Of a stretch of DNA of 64,000 bases, positions 18,621 to 27,216 are shown one piece after another. The translations under genes and the position numbers were made by a program. Positions within the stretch are counted from its first letter, which is position 1. The number at the start of each line of letters is the position of its first letter. Origin of the DNA: JACPLR01 sp041649295 (GTDB lineage: Archaea > Nanobdellota > Nanobdellia > Pacearchaeales > GW2011-AR1); the NCBI GenBank assembly GCA_041649295.1, contig JBAZNI010000001.1, positions 496,001 through 560,000 of the forward strand, in the 5' to 3' direction. The notes beneath the pieces are model-generated. The model had not been told where the DNA came from. It saw nothing but the letters and a program-made list of their open reading frames with translations, and did no database searches.

Positions 18621-18913
18621 TTTACCTTTTTGAAAAATTCTCCAACAGAAGGATATCCTTTAAACTTTTCTTTTTTTATCTTTTTTATCTTTTTGATAAA
18701 CTCTTCTTTTAAAGGTAATTCATCAACTGGATGCCAGTCTATTTTTTCACAAAATTCCCACTCTTTATCAGATATATCTCCTGTCTTTAAATAATGCTCA
18801 AAAATTAATTTTTTAATAGTTTCTTCTCTTGCAATTTCGCTCCAATTAACCCATAAAAATTGCCTTAGCTGGTTTTTGAATTCTTCTGATACAGATAAAG
18901 TTAAACTGGCCAT
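18617..18913 (-). CDS. antitoxin with N-terminal ribbon-helix-helix-like domain
   Basis: 98 aa. The start (SLTLSVSEEFKNQLRQFLWVNWSEIAREE) fits an RHH DNA-binding domain, and the acidic/aromatic middle and basic C-terminal part would wrap the toxin. It overlaps the RelE gene by four bases and starts one base after the stop of the 51-aa RHH gene, so all three form one transcript. Assignment as antitoxin rests on this context plus the RHH-like pattern. Confidence 0.8.
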   Translation of the reverse strand: MASLTLSVSEEFKNQLRQFLWVNWSEIAREETIKKLIFEHYLKTGDISDKEWEFCEKIDWHPVDELPLKEEFIKKIKKIKKEKFKGYPSVGEFFKKVK

Positions 18914-18914
18914 T

Positions 18915-19070
18915 TTAAAGTTTTCCTGAGTTTTTTAACTCCTCAAATTTTTTTAACTCCTCAATTTTTACAACAAACCTTTTTTTTAGATACTCTGCCC
19001 AGTTTATTTCCTTATGTTCTTCTATTTTTTTCTTTAACTCATCTGGAATTGAAACAGTAAATGTGGTCAT
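18915..19070 (-). CDS. 51-aa ribbon-helix-helix protein, first gene of the RelE operon
   Basis: A short gene reading MTTFTVSIPDELKKKIEE at its start, then INWAEYLKKRF, then a Lys/Glu-rich helix containing a short duplicated unit (EELKK/FEELK). This is a textbook RHH N-terminus (strand TFTVSIP, helix DELKKKIEE, turn, helix WAEYLKKR), as in VapB/CopG-like antitoxins. It ends one base before the 98-aa antitoxin ATG. A TATTTACA box is centred about 25 nt upstream of the ATG, so it is likely the first gene of the operon. It may be a C-terminally trimmed antitoxin kept as autorepressor. Confidence 0.75.
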   Translation of the reverse strand: MTTFTVSIPDELKKKIEEHKEINWAEYLKKRFVVKIEELKKFEELKNSGKL

Positions 19071-19136
19071 TTTGTTTTAAACTAAATTTAGTGTAAATAC
19101 TATAATTTGTTTACATATTTAAATCTTTGTTTTCTG

Positions 19137-19301
19137 GAATTTGTTGGAAGTGATGAAACAACTAATGGGGATTTTATGAATTTTTACTCCTCTGAATCTT
19201 GGATTTCTAACCCAACAAAAACCCCAAAGCTCCGGGTAACCTACACTCTGCCAGAGGGTGTTGAACACCCGGGATATGAGAGATATAGGCAGAAGACAGG
19301 G
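19137..19301 (+). pseudogene. remnant of a DNRLRE-like surface-protein gene
   Basis: The plus strand reads EFVGSDETTNGDF, then FYSSES, then TPKLRVTYTLPEG and HPGYERYR. The first part matches GFFGSDETNDDYVII-SSSES of the 14289 gene and the rest matches the C-terminus of the 800-aa gene. There is no start, promoter or upstream domain, because the RelE operon occupies the adjoining DNA. I read it as the 3' remnant of a third paralogue that was cut off by the toxin-antitoxin cassette. Confidence 0.75.
19212..19282 (+). repeat. repeat copy B (71 bp)
   Basis: Identical to copy A (18201-18271) over the whole 71 bp, although the flanking sequence upstream is only distantly similar. It includes the palindrome GGGTGTTGAACACCC. 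Copies A and B bracket the three-gene RelE operon. Confidence 0.9.
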
Positions 19302-19349
19302 GAAGTAGGAAGAGAAAAAGGGAGAAAAATAAATAAAAAATATAAACTG

Positions 19350-20528
19350 CTAATTATCAAATGTCTCATAATTAAAAAAAAAGGAATATCCATTTGCAAC
19401 TATCTTATTTTTAATGTTTATAGAATCAAATAACTTTTTTTGTTTGATGTTAAATTCTCTGTTATATTTCGCTTCAATTAATGTATCTTTTGTAATAAAA
19501 TCAATCTCTATAGCATTTTTAAGGTAGTATGTGGGTTTTTTATTTTTTATACTTAGAAAAACTAAATTTTCATAACTTGACCCGAGATCATTAATACCGG
19601 TTATAAGATTCTTAATTCCAATATCCCCAATATAAATTTTTTTAGGAGAAGTAACTTTTTCATTAACTGACTTAGAATATCTGTCAATAGTATAAAATAA
19701 ATAAGCTTTTTCAAAGTATCCTACATATCTTTTAACACTATCTACTGATATTTTTAATATTTCAGATAGCTTATTATAGCTGGTTGGTTTCCCAACCCTT
19801 TGACATAATAAAACAAAAAGTTCTTTTATTGTTTTTTCAGCGCCGATTTTATAATATGCAATAATATCTTTGTAAATAATGTTTTCAATTAGTTCGTTTA
19901 AATATTCTTTATCTTCATTAATCACATAGTATGGAATCCCTCCAATTCTTAAATAATCTTTAAAGTAGCTTTCTAATTTAGCAGAATCGGATTTGTTTAT
20001 TTTTGCATTCTTAAACTGCAAAAATTCTTGAAAGTCAAGAGGCATCACTTCAATTGTTTTAGTTCTACCAGTTAAATATGCTTTTTTATCTCTCATTAAA
20101 GTAGCAACTGAAGAAGAACATATTGCTTTTATATTTTCATTATCATAGATACTTTTTAATTCTATCTCAAAATTATCTCTTGATGAAATTTCATCTAAGA
20201 ATAAATAAAAAAAATCAGATGACGACTTTTTATGTATTTTTCTGTACTCTTCTATTAATTGATGAATACTAAATTCCAACAAGCTAAATGAATCTAAATT
20301 AACAAAAAAAATGTCTTTTGGATTGATATGGGAATTTAACAGCTGATCTATTGCTTGTTTTATTATAGTGGTTTTGCCAATTCTTCTTAGTCCCGTTAAA
20401 ATAATTATTTCTTTAGATTTAATGTTCTTGAAAATCTCTAAAAGATACTTTTTTCTAGTATAGCTTTCATCTTTAAATTTTTCCTCCCACCACGGATTTT
20501 GTTTAAATAACTCAAATTCTATTTCCAT
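19350..20528 (-). CDS. AAA ATPase with DUF4143 C-terminal domain
   Basis: 392 aa. Walker A GLRRIGKT (46-53) and Walker B FLFLDEIS (about 109-116) define the ATPase domain (AAA_14 type). A winged-helix segment follows near 240-290, and the C-terminal DUF4143 part ends with a nuclease-like E-x(n)-D...EAK arrangement (AIEIDFITKD, LIEAKYN). The cellular role of this family is not established; members are common in accessory regions of archaea and bacteria. It sits between repeat copies B and C. A TTTAAAAA box is centred 25.5 nt before the ATG. A second member lies at 61909. Confidence 0.88.
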   Translation of the reverse strand: MEIEFELFKQNPWWEEKFKDESYTRKKYLLEIFKNIKSKEIIILTGLRRIGKTTIIKQAIDQLLNSHINPKDIFFVNLDSFSLLEFSIHQLIEEYRKIHKKSSSDFFYLFLDEISSRDNFEIELKSIYDNENIKAICSSSVATLMRDKKAYLTGRTKTIEVMPLDFQEFLQFKNAKINKSDSAKLESYFKDYLRIGGIPYYVINEDKEYLNELIENIIYKDIIAYYKIGAEKTIKELFVLLCQRVGKPTSYNKLSEILKISVDSVKRYVGYFEKAYLFYTIDRYSKSVNEKVTSPKKIYIGDIGIKNLITGINDLGSSYENLVFLSIKNKKPTYYLKNAIEIDFITKDTLIEAKYNREFNIKQKKLFDSINIKNKIVANGYSFFFNYETFDN

Positions 20529-20635
20529 AGATAAAGGTATATTTTATTCTTTTTAAACTTTACTATAATATAGTATAATTATATATGTATGTTTACGATA
20601 GTATCATATACTATTAAGTTATTTTACTTTTACTA

Positions 20636-20680
20636 CAAAGCTCTGGGTAACCTACACTCTGCCAGAAGGTGTTGAACACC
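20636..20680 (+). repeat. repeat copy C (45 bp, degenerate, intergenic)
   Basis: Matches copies A and B at 43 of 45 positions and keeps the GGTGTTGAACACC palindrome core, but it lies in a 237-bp intergenic region with no open frame around it. It marks the upstream side of the DUF4143 ATPase gene, as copy B marks its downstream side. Confidence 0.85.
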
Positions 20681-20765
20681 AGAGGTATTTTCACACCCTG
20701 ATTTAATACTACTCAAAACCGATGAAAAAAGAAAGATTTTTAAAATGTGTTTAGTTAGTTTAAAT

Positions 20766-21272
20766 ATGAAAAAATTGGTGATTTTTGCACTTGCTGTCAT
20801 GTTTATTACATCATTTTTCTATTTTGTTTCTGCACAGCAGAATGAAACTATGGTTGTTGAAGCAAATATTTTTGCAAAAGAAACAGAAGCAGATATAATA
20901 AGCATTGAAGTTCCGGATTACATTTTTATTGGCAATGTCAGCGAAGGTGAAAAAACCTCGTATGATGATTTAATTAAAGTTTATGTTAACAATACCGGCA
21001 ATGTGAATATAACAATAACTCCTCAATTAAGCGAACCAAGAGAGGAAATATTCAGCAATCTGTGGTTTCAGAGCAGAAAAACAGGGAATAGTTCGCAGGA
21101 ATATAGAATTGGAGATTATAGTTTTGATATAAATGCCCCTTCTTCAGGAAGTTTCAGAAGCGAATACTTTTACATGGGGCTTGACCTTACAAGTATAAAT
21201 AACACTATTATCGAGAATGATCTTATTGGATATAAAGCAAATATAACTTTCGTTGCTCTCCCAAAGATATGA
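20766..21272 (+). CDS. secreted protein, 168 aa
   Basis: Signal peptide MKKLVIFALAVMFITSFFYFVSAQ, then about 145 aa of beta-rich, acidic ectodomain with several N-glycosylation sequons. An ATG at 20745 lengthens the frame by seven residues, but the ATG at 20766 fits the signal peptide and the TATA-like TTTTTAAAA about 26 nt upstream. Followed after three bases by another secreted-protein gene, so the two probably act together at the cell surface. Not recognised beyond that. Confidence 0.65.
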   Translation: MKKLVIFALAVMFITSFFYFVSAQQNETMVVEANIFAKETEADIISIEVPDYIFIGNVSEGEKTSYDDLIKVYVNNTGNVNITITPQLSEPREEIFSNLWFQSRKTGNSSQEYRIGDYSFDINAPSSGSFRSEYFYMGLDLTSINNTIIENDLIGYKANITFVALPKI

Positions 21273-21275
21273 TAA

Positions 21276-21860
21276 ATGAACCTGAAAATTATTTTATTAT
21301 TTGTTTTATCTTTGTTGTTATGTGCAGAAGTTTCATGCTTAAAAATTTCAGTTTATCCAGCGCATATAAATATTAACGGCAATAAAGGAGAGAGAATATG
21401 CCAAAAAATCATTGTTTTATCAGATAGTAAAATTGAAGTTTATGCTGAGGACAAATGGGCTATTGCAACCAGCAAAGGAAGGTTAAGTGATTACAATTTG
21501 AGTTCATCATATTTAGGCATTACAGCCATCTACCCTAAACAAATAAGCATAACTAAGGAAAAAGAAATTGATTTTTGCATTGTTTCTCAAAAGGAGGGCA
21601 ATTACAGCGGGGTTTTAATCTTTAAGTCAGCAGAAGGCTATGCAGGTATTGGAAGCTTAATTCAAGTAGAAGTTTATAATCCAGAAATGAATTTAACAAC
21701 AGATAATCCAATAGGGCTCCTAACTGGGGGCGTGATTTCTAATATGAATAACTCCCCATATATTTCTGGGGTGTTAATGTTATCACTTAGCTTTTTTTTA
21801 ATAATTCTGCTTTTTTTGTTAAGGAAGCAATTAAACCAGCAAGAAAAATATAAAAAGTAA
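21276..21860 (+). CDS. type I membrane protein with secreted domain, 194 aa
   Basis: N-terminal signal peptide (MNLKIILLFVLSLLLCAEVSC), an ectodomain of about 130 aa that resembles Ig-like beta domains (ISVYPAHININGNKGE, GNYSGVLIFKS), and one C-terminal membrane helix at about 164-184 with a short basic tail. It starts four bases after the preceding secreted-protein gene, suggesting an operon and perhaps a complex. Function unknown. Confidence 0.65.
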   Translation: MNLKIILLFVLSLLLCAEVSCLKISVYPAHININGNKGERICQKIIVLSDSKIEVYAEDKWAIATSKGRLSDYNLSSSYLGITAIYPKQISITKEKEIDFCIVSQKEGNYSGVLIFKSAEGYAGIGSLIQVEVYNPEMNLTTDNPIGLLTGGVISNMNNSPYISGVLMLSLSFFLIILLFLLRKQLNQQEKYKK

Positions 21861-21877
21861 GTAGCCTCTAGTATGTT

Positions 21878-22162
21878 ATGACAAGTGATAAAATAACAAA
21901 GCAAAAAACTGAGAAGTATCTAGCACTAACAGGCAGGGCATTAGCAATTGCTAAAAAGCATATTGTTAAATCAAAGGTTAAAGATGCTATTGAAATAATT
22001 AAAATGGCTGAATGTTATTTTTCTGACGCAGAATTTTTTAAAGAAAAAGGGGATTTTGTTAATTCTTTTGCAGCAGTTAATTATGCCCATGGATGGTTAG
22101 ACTGCGGTGCAAGACTGGGAATTTTTAATGTAAAAGATAATAAATTATTTACTATAAAGTAA
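21878..22162 (+). CDS. DUF357 family protein
   Basis: 94-aa helical protein with the DUF357 hallmark near its C-terminus (NYAHGWLDCGARLGIF), preceded by helical repeats with AECYFSDAEFF. The family is archaeal, short and of unknown function. It follows the secreted-protein pair closely (17 bases) and is convergent with pyrH. Confidence 0.85.
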   Translation: MTSDKITKQKTEKYLALTGRALAIAKKHIVKSKVKDAIEIIKMAECYFSDAEFFKEKGDFVNSFAAVNYAHGWLDCGARLGIFNVKDNKLFTIK

Positions 22163-22207
22163 CCCCTATTAATATGCCTTATTTTAAGGAGCAGGCATTA
22201 TAACAAC

Positions 22208-22900
22208 TTACCCAAAAATTAGAGTCCCTCTGAATTTTTTATTCTGGAGAATAAGCTCTAAATTTTTTATTTTTTGTCCAATTATATAAGTTTTAGTTTT
22301 ATTTTCCATTATTATCTTTGCTGCTTTTTGGTCTAAGACAAAATGCTGTCCTGGTTTGAATTTTATTTTTGAAGCTATTTTATTAAAATCTTTCCATGTT
22401 ATGAAAGGTATAAACTTTGCATTTTTGTTTGTTAGAGGATTATTGTCATAAAGCCCGTCAATATTTGTAATGTTTATAAATTCGCTTTTGAAATACGAGG
22501 CAATTTGCGCAGCAGTTGAATCAGAAGTTTGATTAGGGTGATATTCCAAGGCACCGCAAAAAATAATATCATTTCTTATCAGTTGTTTTCTTACTTCTCT
22601 TATTCTATGGGGAATTCCTCTATCCGGGTCTATTGAAAAAAAATAGTTCATAAACCTTGCATTTGCCCTTGTAATAGAAATTCCTGCAAAACTCTGAAGT
22701 TTTTCGTTTGAATTTATTTTTTGCAGACCCTCAATATACATCCTTGCAATACTCCCCCCTCCACAGACAACAACAAATTTATATTTTTCTGAATGTTTTT
22801 TTAAGACTTTTTTAAAATCTAAGAGAAATTTAACATTAATTTTATTATCATGAATTATCTGGCTTCCACCTAAACTTATAACAACTACCTCTTTTTTCAT
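22208..22900 (-). CDS. pyrH: uridylate kinase (archaeal UMP kinase)
   Basis: Converts UMP to UDP in pyrimidine synthesis. Amino-acid-kinase fold with ISLGGSQI near the N-terminus, the VVCGGGSIAR loop, and the LEYHPNQTSDSTAA substrate region; 230 aa, the normal size of archaeal UMPK. A longer frame starts at 22939, but it would place the TATA box inside the gene. The ATG at 22900 lies 25.5 nt from a TTTATAAA box, so that start is chosen. It shares this box with the divergent RNase P gene. Confidence 0.93.
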   Translation of the reverse strand: MKKEVVVISLGGSQIIHDNKINVKFLLDFKKVLKKHSEKYKFVVVCGGGSIARMYIEGLQKINSNEKLQSFAGISITRANARFMNYFFSIDPDRGIPHRIREVRKQLIRNDIIFCGALEYHPNQTSDSTAAQIASYFKSEFINITNIDGLYDNNPLTNKNAKFIPFITWKDFNKIASKIKFKPGQHFVLDQKAAKIIMENKTKTYIIGQKIKNLELILQNKKFRGTLIFG

Positions 22901-22921
22901 GATATTAATTATCCAGCAGTA

Positions 22922-22929
22922 TTTATAAA
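22922..22929. promoter_or_regulatory. shared palindromic TATA box for pyrH and the RNase P p30 gene
   Basis: TTTATAAA is its own reverse complement. Its centre (22925.5) is exactly midway between the two divergent ATG codons at 22900 and 22951, 25.5 nt from each, the spacing expected for leaderless archaeal transcripts. Confidence 0.8.
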
Positions 22930-22950
22930 GTTTAATCATTTGATAAGACT

Positions 22951-23412
22951 ATGGATAAGATTATTATTTCAGAAAAAAATTTAACTAAAATTAAAGATTT
23001 AATAAACAAAGCAGATGAAAAAGAGATTGTTTTAATTGCAGGAGATGAAAAATTTAATAAAAAAGCAGTTGAAAGTCTTGAATTTAATTTTCTTGTTTTT
23101 AGCGATTATAAGGAAAAAAATAGGCTGAAACAAAGAAGTTCTCATCTTGATTCTGTGCTCTGCAGACAGGCAGCTAAAAAAGAAATTGCATTTGGGTTTG
23201 ATATTTCTTTTTTGAGAAATAAGGATGAGAAGCAAAAATCAGATTACCTGGGAAGATTAATTCAGGATATTAAGCTGTGCATGAAATATAAAGCTAAATT
23301 TGTCCTTGTTAATGCTAATGGGGATAAACACGATATTTTTGCATTTTTGCTTACACTTGGAGCTTCTACAATCATTGCAAAATATGCTGTTGAAAATAGT
23401 TTTAGTATATGA
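22951..23412 (+). CDS. rnp3: RNase P protein subunit p30 (Rpp30/Rnp3)
   Basis: Protein subunit of RNase P, which trims 5' leaders from pre-tRNA. The sequence fits the TIM-barrel (PHP-like) p30 family: FLVFSDYKEKNRLKQRSSHLDSVLCRQA, GFDISFLR, a conserved RLIQDIKLCMKYKAKFVLV strand-helix and LGASTIIAKYAVE at the end. At 153 aa it is shorter than the usual 200-230 aa, mostly by a compact N-terminus. Shares its promoter with pyrH and precedes pheS by 50 bases. Confidence 0.82.
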   Translation: MDKIIISEKNLTKIKDLINKADEKEIVLIAGDEKFNKKAVESLEFNFLVFSDYKEKNRLKQRSSHLDSVLCRQAAKKEIAFGFDISFLRNKDEKQKSDYLGRLIQDIKLCMKYKAKFVLVNANGDKHDIFAFLLTLGASTIIAKYAVENSFSI

Positions 23413-23462
23413 GCATAGTTCTTGACAAAAACATTTATTAATAAACCCAATCATTAGTTAAT

Positions 23463-24980
23463 ATGGATTTGAAAAAAATAATAGATTCTCTTTCCCCAAT
23501 AGAAAGAAGAGTGCTTCCAAACCTTTCTGAATCTGATTTTGATAAAATGGAAAAATCTTCTGGACTAGACCGAGTTTCTGTTTTAAGAGCTTTGGAATTT
23601 TTGTCTTCAAAGAATATAATTCAGCTTAAATTAAGCAAAAAAAAGATTGTTGATTTTGGGGTTAATGGAATCTACTATCAGAAAAAAGGGCTGCCTGAAA
23701 GAAACCTTTTGATTTTCCTGGAAAAAGGAATTTTTAGTTTGGAAGAAGCACAGAAAAAAACAGGCTTAAATGAAAATGAATTTAAAGCTGCCTTGGGTGC
23801 TCTTAAAAAAAGGGCGCTGATTGATATTAAGCATGGGAAATTACACCTTACTGCTGACAGAAAAGAACTGACAAAAAAATCACTTGAAGAGCAGTTTTTA
23901 GACAAGCTCCCTTTAGAATATGATTCTCTTGCTCCTGAAGACTTATTTTCATTAAAATCACTGCAAGGCAGAAAAAATATTATTGAGATTGTAGAAAAAC
24001 AAATTGTCAGTTACGAGCTTACTAAGCTTGGAAAAGATTTGCTTAAGGAGGATTTTGGCAACGAAGAGCTTCTCGAAGAGCTTACAACTGATATGATTCG
24101 GAATGGAAAATGGAAAGGGAAAAAATTTAGGAGATATGATGTCATTTCTAAAGTTCCTGAAATTTCTGGGGGAAAAGTTCATTTTGTCAATCAGTCACTT
24201 TCATATGTAAGAAAAGTATGGAGTGACTTAGGATTTCAGGAAATGGCTGGAAATTTAATACAAGAAAGTTTTTGGAATTTTGATGCTCTATTCACTGCTC
24301 AAGATCATCCTGTTAGAGAAATGCAGGACACATTTTTTATAAATTCAAAGTTAGAATTAGAAGATAGGGATATTGTTAAAAAAATCAAGGAAACTCATGA
24401 AAAAGGAGTTGATAACAGCAAGGGATGGCAGTACCTATGGAATGAAGAAGAGTCTAAAAAGATGGTATTGAGGACGCATACAACCTGCTTATCTGCAAGA
24501 AAACTATATGAGCTGTCTAAACTGCCGGTTAAAAAAAGAAAAGGGAAGTTTTTCTCTCTTGGAAAGAATTTTAGAAATGAAACAGTTGACTGGAGCCACG
24601 GATTTGAGTTTTATCAAACAGAAGGAATTGTTATTGACCCTGATGTTAATTTCAGGCATTTATTAGGATACTTAAATGAATTCTACCTGAAAATGGGTTT
24701 TGAAAAGGTCCGCTTCCGCCCAGGGTATTTTCCATATACAGAGCCAAGTGTAGAAGTTGAGGTTTTTCATCCTGGAAAAAAATGCTGGATTGAATTAGGA
24801 GGAGCGGGAATTTTCAGGCCAGAAATCACCATTCCCTTGCTAGGGGTTAAAACTCCAGTTTTAGCTTGGGGGCAGGGATTTGATAGAATTATAATGGATT
24901 ATTATAAAATAGAAGATTTAAGGGAAATGTATAAGAACGATATAAAACAACTTCGCAAGATGAGGTTTTGGGTAAAATGA
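23463..24980 (+). CDS. pheS: phenylalanyl-tRNA synthetase alpha subunit
   Basis: Catalytic subunit of PheRS. 505 aa, archaeal/eukaryotic type: N-terminal winged-helix modules (residues 1-180), then the class II core with motif 2 region (FFSLGKNFRNETVDWSHGFEF), the FRPGYFPYTEPSVEVEV segment and motif 3 (PVLAWGQGFDRI). It is the first gene of a three-gene operon pheS-nudix-pheT; its stop overlaps the nudix ATG (ATGA). A TTTATTAA box is centred 25.5 nt before the start. Confidence 0.97.
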   Translation: MDLKKIIDSLSPIERRVLPNLSESDFDKMEKSSGLDRVSVLRALEFLSSKNIIQLKLSKKKIVDFGVNGIYYQKKGLPERNLLIFLEKGIFSLEEAQKKTGLNENEFKAALGALKKRALIDIKHGKLHLTADRKELTKKSLEEQFLDKLPLEYDSLAPEDLFSLKSLQGRKNIIEIVEKQIVSYELTKLGKDLLKEDFGNEELLEELTTDMIRNGKWKGKKFRRYDVISKVPEISGGKVHFVNQSLSYVRKVWSDLGFQEMAGNLIQESFWNFDALFTAQDHPVREMQDTFFINSKLELEDRDIVKKIKETHEKGVDNSKGWQYLWNEEESKKMVLRTHTTCLSARKLYELSKLPVKKRKGKFFSLGKNFRNETVDWSHGFEFYQTEGIVIDPDVNFRHLLGYLNEFYLKMGFEKVRFRPGYFPYTEPSVEVEVFHPGKKCWIELGGAGIFRPEITIPLLGVKTPVLAWGQGFDRIIMDYYKIEDLREMYKNDIKQLRKMRFWVK

Positions 24981-25444
24981 CAAAAATAGAAACTGTTACA
25001 ATTGTTTATGCATCTCCAAATGTTTTACTTGGAATGAAAAAGAGGAGATTTGGCAGCGGGAAATATAATGGATTTGGAGGTAAAATCAAAGATGGAGAGA
25101 ATTTAGAAGAATGTGCTTTTAGAGAAACATTAGAAGAGTCGGGAATTAGGATACAAAACCCAGAACTAATTGGAAGGATTTTATTTCATTTTATTGATGG
25201 CGAACCAGACCATTTGGTTTATTTCTTCAGAGCAAAGACATTTGGTGGAGAATTAAGAGAGTCAGATGAAATGATTTCAGAATGGTTTCACAGAGATAAG
25301 ATTCCTTATGAGAATATGTGGCCTGATGATAAATATTGGCTGCCTTTGCTTTTGGAAGGAAAAAAGTTTATAGGAGAATTTTTATTTGATATTGAACGTA
25401 ATATTAAGAGTTATACTCTAAAGGAGGTTAATTCATTAGATTAA
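24977..25444 (+). CDS. NUDIX hydrolase (MTH1-like)
   Basis: Nucleotide-sanitising hydrolase. The full Nudix box is present: GGKIKDGENLEECAFRETLEESGI (first half GGKIKDGENLEE, second half RETLEESG). The preceding KRRFGSGKYNGFGG is like MTH1-type 8-oxo-dGTP diphosphatases, so oxidised purine nucleotides are the likely substrate. A TTG at 24968 extends the frame; the ATG at 24977 is preferred because it gives the ATGA overlap with pheS. Its position between pheS and pheT is unusual but implies co-translation only, not shared function. Confidence 0.9.
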   Translation: MTKIETVTIVYASPNVLLGMKKRRFGSGKYNGFGGKIKDGENLEECAFRETLEESGIRIQNPELIGRILFHFIDGEPDHLVYFFRAKTFGGELRESDEMISEWFHRDKIPYENMWPDDKYWLPLLLEGKKFIGEFLFDIERNIKSYTLKEVNSLD

Positions 25445-25445
25445 G

Positions 25446-27077
25446 ATGACAATCTTAACAATTGATAAAAAACAATTTGAAAAAGAAATAGGGAAGCTAG
25501 ATGAGAAAATGCAGGAAAATATTGCAATGTTTGGAACTCCTATTGACACGTTTTCAGAAAATGATATAGGTATAGAGTTATTCCCAAATCGCCCAGATTT
25601 GTTAAGCTATCAGAATTGGAAACATGCTTTTTTAACTTATATTGGAAAATTAAAATCTGGAAATGAAATTAAGATAAATCCCCCTCTGAAGGATTTTAGT
25701 GTCAAAATAGACAGTTCCCTTTCTAAGATACGCCCCTATACTGCGTGTGCGATTGTTAAAAATCTGAAATTTAATAATGAAAGAATAAAAGAAATTGTGG
25801 ATATACAGGAAAAGCTTCATTTAACATTAGGCAGAAAAAGGAAAAAGTGTGCTATTGGAGTTTATCCTCTTGAAAAAATCAGACTGCCTATTACATTTAA
25901 AGCAGTTAATCCAGACGATATAAAGTTTATGCCTTTGGAATCAGATAAAGAAATGACAGGAAGACAAATTCTTTCAAGGCACCCTGCTGGAAGAGAGTAT
26001 GGTTATCTGCTTGAAGGATTAGATAAATACCCTTTTTTTATAGACAATAATAACGAAGTGTTAAGTATGCCTCCAATAATAAATTCTCATAGAACTGGGA
26101 AAATAACAGAGGATACAAAAGATATTTTTATAGAATGTTCTGGTTTTGATTTTAATACATGTAATAAAATTTTAAACATAGTTGTTTTTTCTCTGGCAAG
26201 AATGGGTGGAAGTGTCTATCAGATGGAGTTGCAATATGGAAGCAATAAGATTAAAACGCCGGAATTTAAACCAGACAAAATCAAGCTGTCAGTTGAAAAT
26301 GCAAATAAGCTACTCGGACTGGAATTAAATGAAGCTGATGTCAAAAAACTTCTTGAAAAAATGGGGCATGAATATAAAAAGGGAATTGTAAGTGTTGAAC
26401 CTATTAGGACAGATATTTTGCATGAAGTTGATTTGATTGAAGACATTGCAATTGCATATGGGTATAATAAATTTGAGCCAGTTATACCTGAAGTTGCAAC
26501 TATTGGAGAGATAAATAAAAAAGAAAATATAAAAGACAAAATAAGAGAGATTTTAACTGGCATTGGATTAGTTGAAACAAGTAGCTATCATTTATCAACA
26601 AAAGATATGCAGGTTAAAAATATGAATCTAAAAAATGAGCAAGTTTCTGAGATTATGAATTCAAAAACAGAATACACTATCCTTAGGAAGGATTTAAGCC
26701 ATTATATGATGAAAATACTTGGGGAAAATATGGATGTCGAATATCCTCAGGAAATTTTCCAGATTGGAATTGTTTTTAGTGGTTTAAAAGAAAAAGAAAG
26801 TTTGTCAATTGCAATTAGTCCTGGAAGCTTTACAAAACTAAAGCAGTTTTTTGATTATCTTGCGAGGATGCTTAATTTGGAATTTAAGATTTCTGAACCC
26901 TCAGAATTTCCAGAATATTTTATAGATGGAAGAGTTGCTGAAATTCAGTTTAATGGAAATGCTATTGGGTATTCTGGAGATGTTCATCCAAATATTCTTA
27001 AGAATTTCAAGGTTAAAATGCCTGTTTCTCTTTTAGAAATCAGTTTAGATGAGATACTGGAAGTGTTGGGGAAATAA
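25446..27077 (+). CDS. pheT: phenylalanyl-tRNA synthetase beta subunit
   Basis: Structural and editing subunit of PheRS, 543 aa as in archaea. A B3/4-type domain occupies the first third, a B5 domain follows around residues 275-345 (IKLSVENANKLLGLELNEADVKKLLEKMG pattern), and the class II-like core with DLIEDIAIAYGYNKFEP lies after it. It ends with a YSGDVHPNILKNF segment of the core. Starts one base after the nudix stop, so it is translated from the same transcript as pheS. Confidence 0.96.
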   Translation: MTILTIDKKQFEKEIGKLDEKMQENIAMFGTPIDTFSENDIGIELFPNRPDLLSYQNWKHAFLTYIGKLKSGNEIKINPPLKDFSVKIDSSLSKIRPYTACAIVKNLKFNNERIKEIVDIQEKLHLTLGRKRKKCAIGVYPLEKIRLPITFKAVNPDDIKFMPLESDKEMTGRQILSRHPAGREYGYLLEGLDKYPFFIDNNNEVLSMPPIINSHRTGKITEDTKDIFIECSGFDFNTCNKILNIVVFSLARMGGSVYQMELQYGSNKIKTPEFKPDKIKLSVENANKLLGLELNEADVKKLLEKMGHEYKKGIVSVEPIRTDILHEVDLIEDIAIAYGYNKFEPVIPEVATIGEINKKENIKDKIREILTGIGLVETSSYHLSTKDMQVKNMNLKNEQVSEIMNSKTEYTILRKDLSHYMMKILGENMDVEYPQEIFQIGIVFSGLKEKESLSIAISPGSFTKLKQFFDYLARMLNLEFKISEPSEFPEYFIDGRVAEIQFNGNAIGYSGDVHPNILKNFKVKMPVSLLEISLDEILEVLGK

Positions 27078-27216
27078 GACCGATAAAACCCAAAACAAAC
27101 TTCGTTAAGTTTTTCGTAAGAAATCTTATTTAAATGTAAAGTTTATTTTCGGAATATAAAGTGTTTTATCTGTCCTTTAAGCTATTTCTGAGCAGTGTCT
27201 TTCAGAATAAATTTTT

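Noticed and set aside
19302..19433. Downstream continuation of the DNRLRE remnant frame
   Set aside because: After the repeat the frame becomes Lys/Ile-rich, overlaps the ATPase gene antisense and no longer resembles any paralogue.
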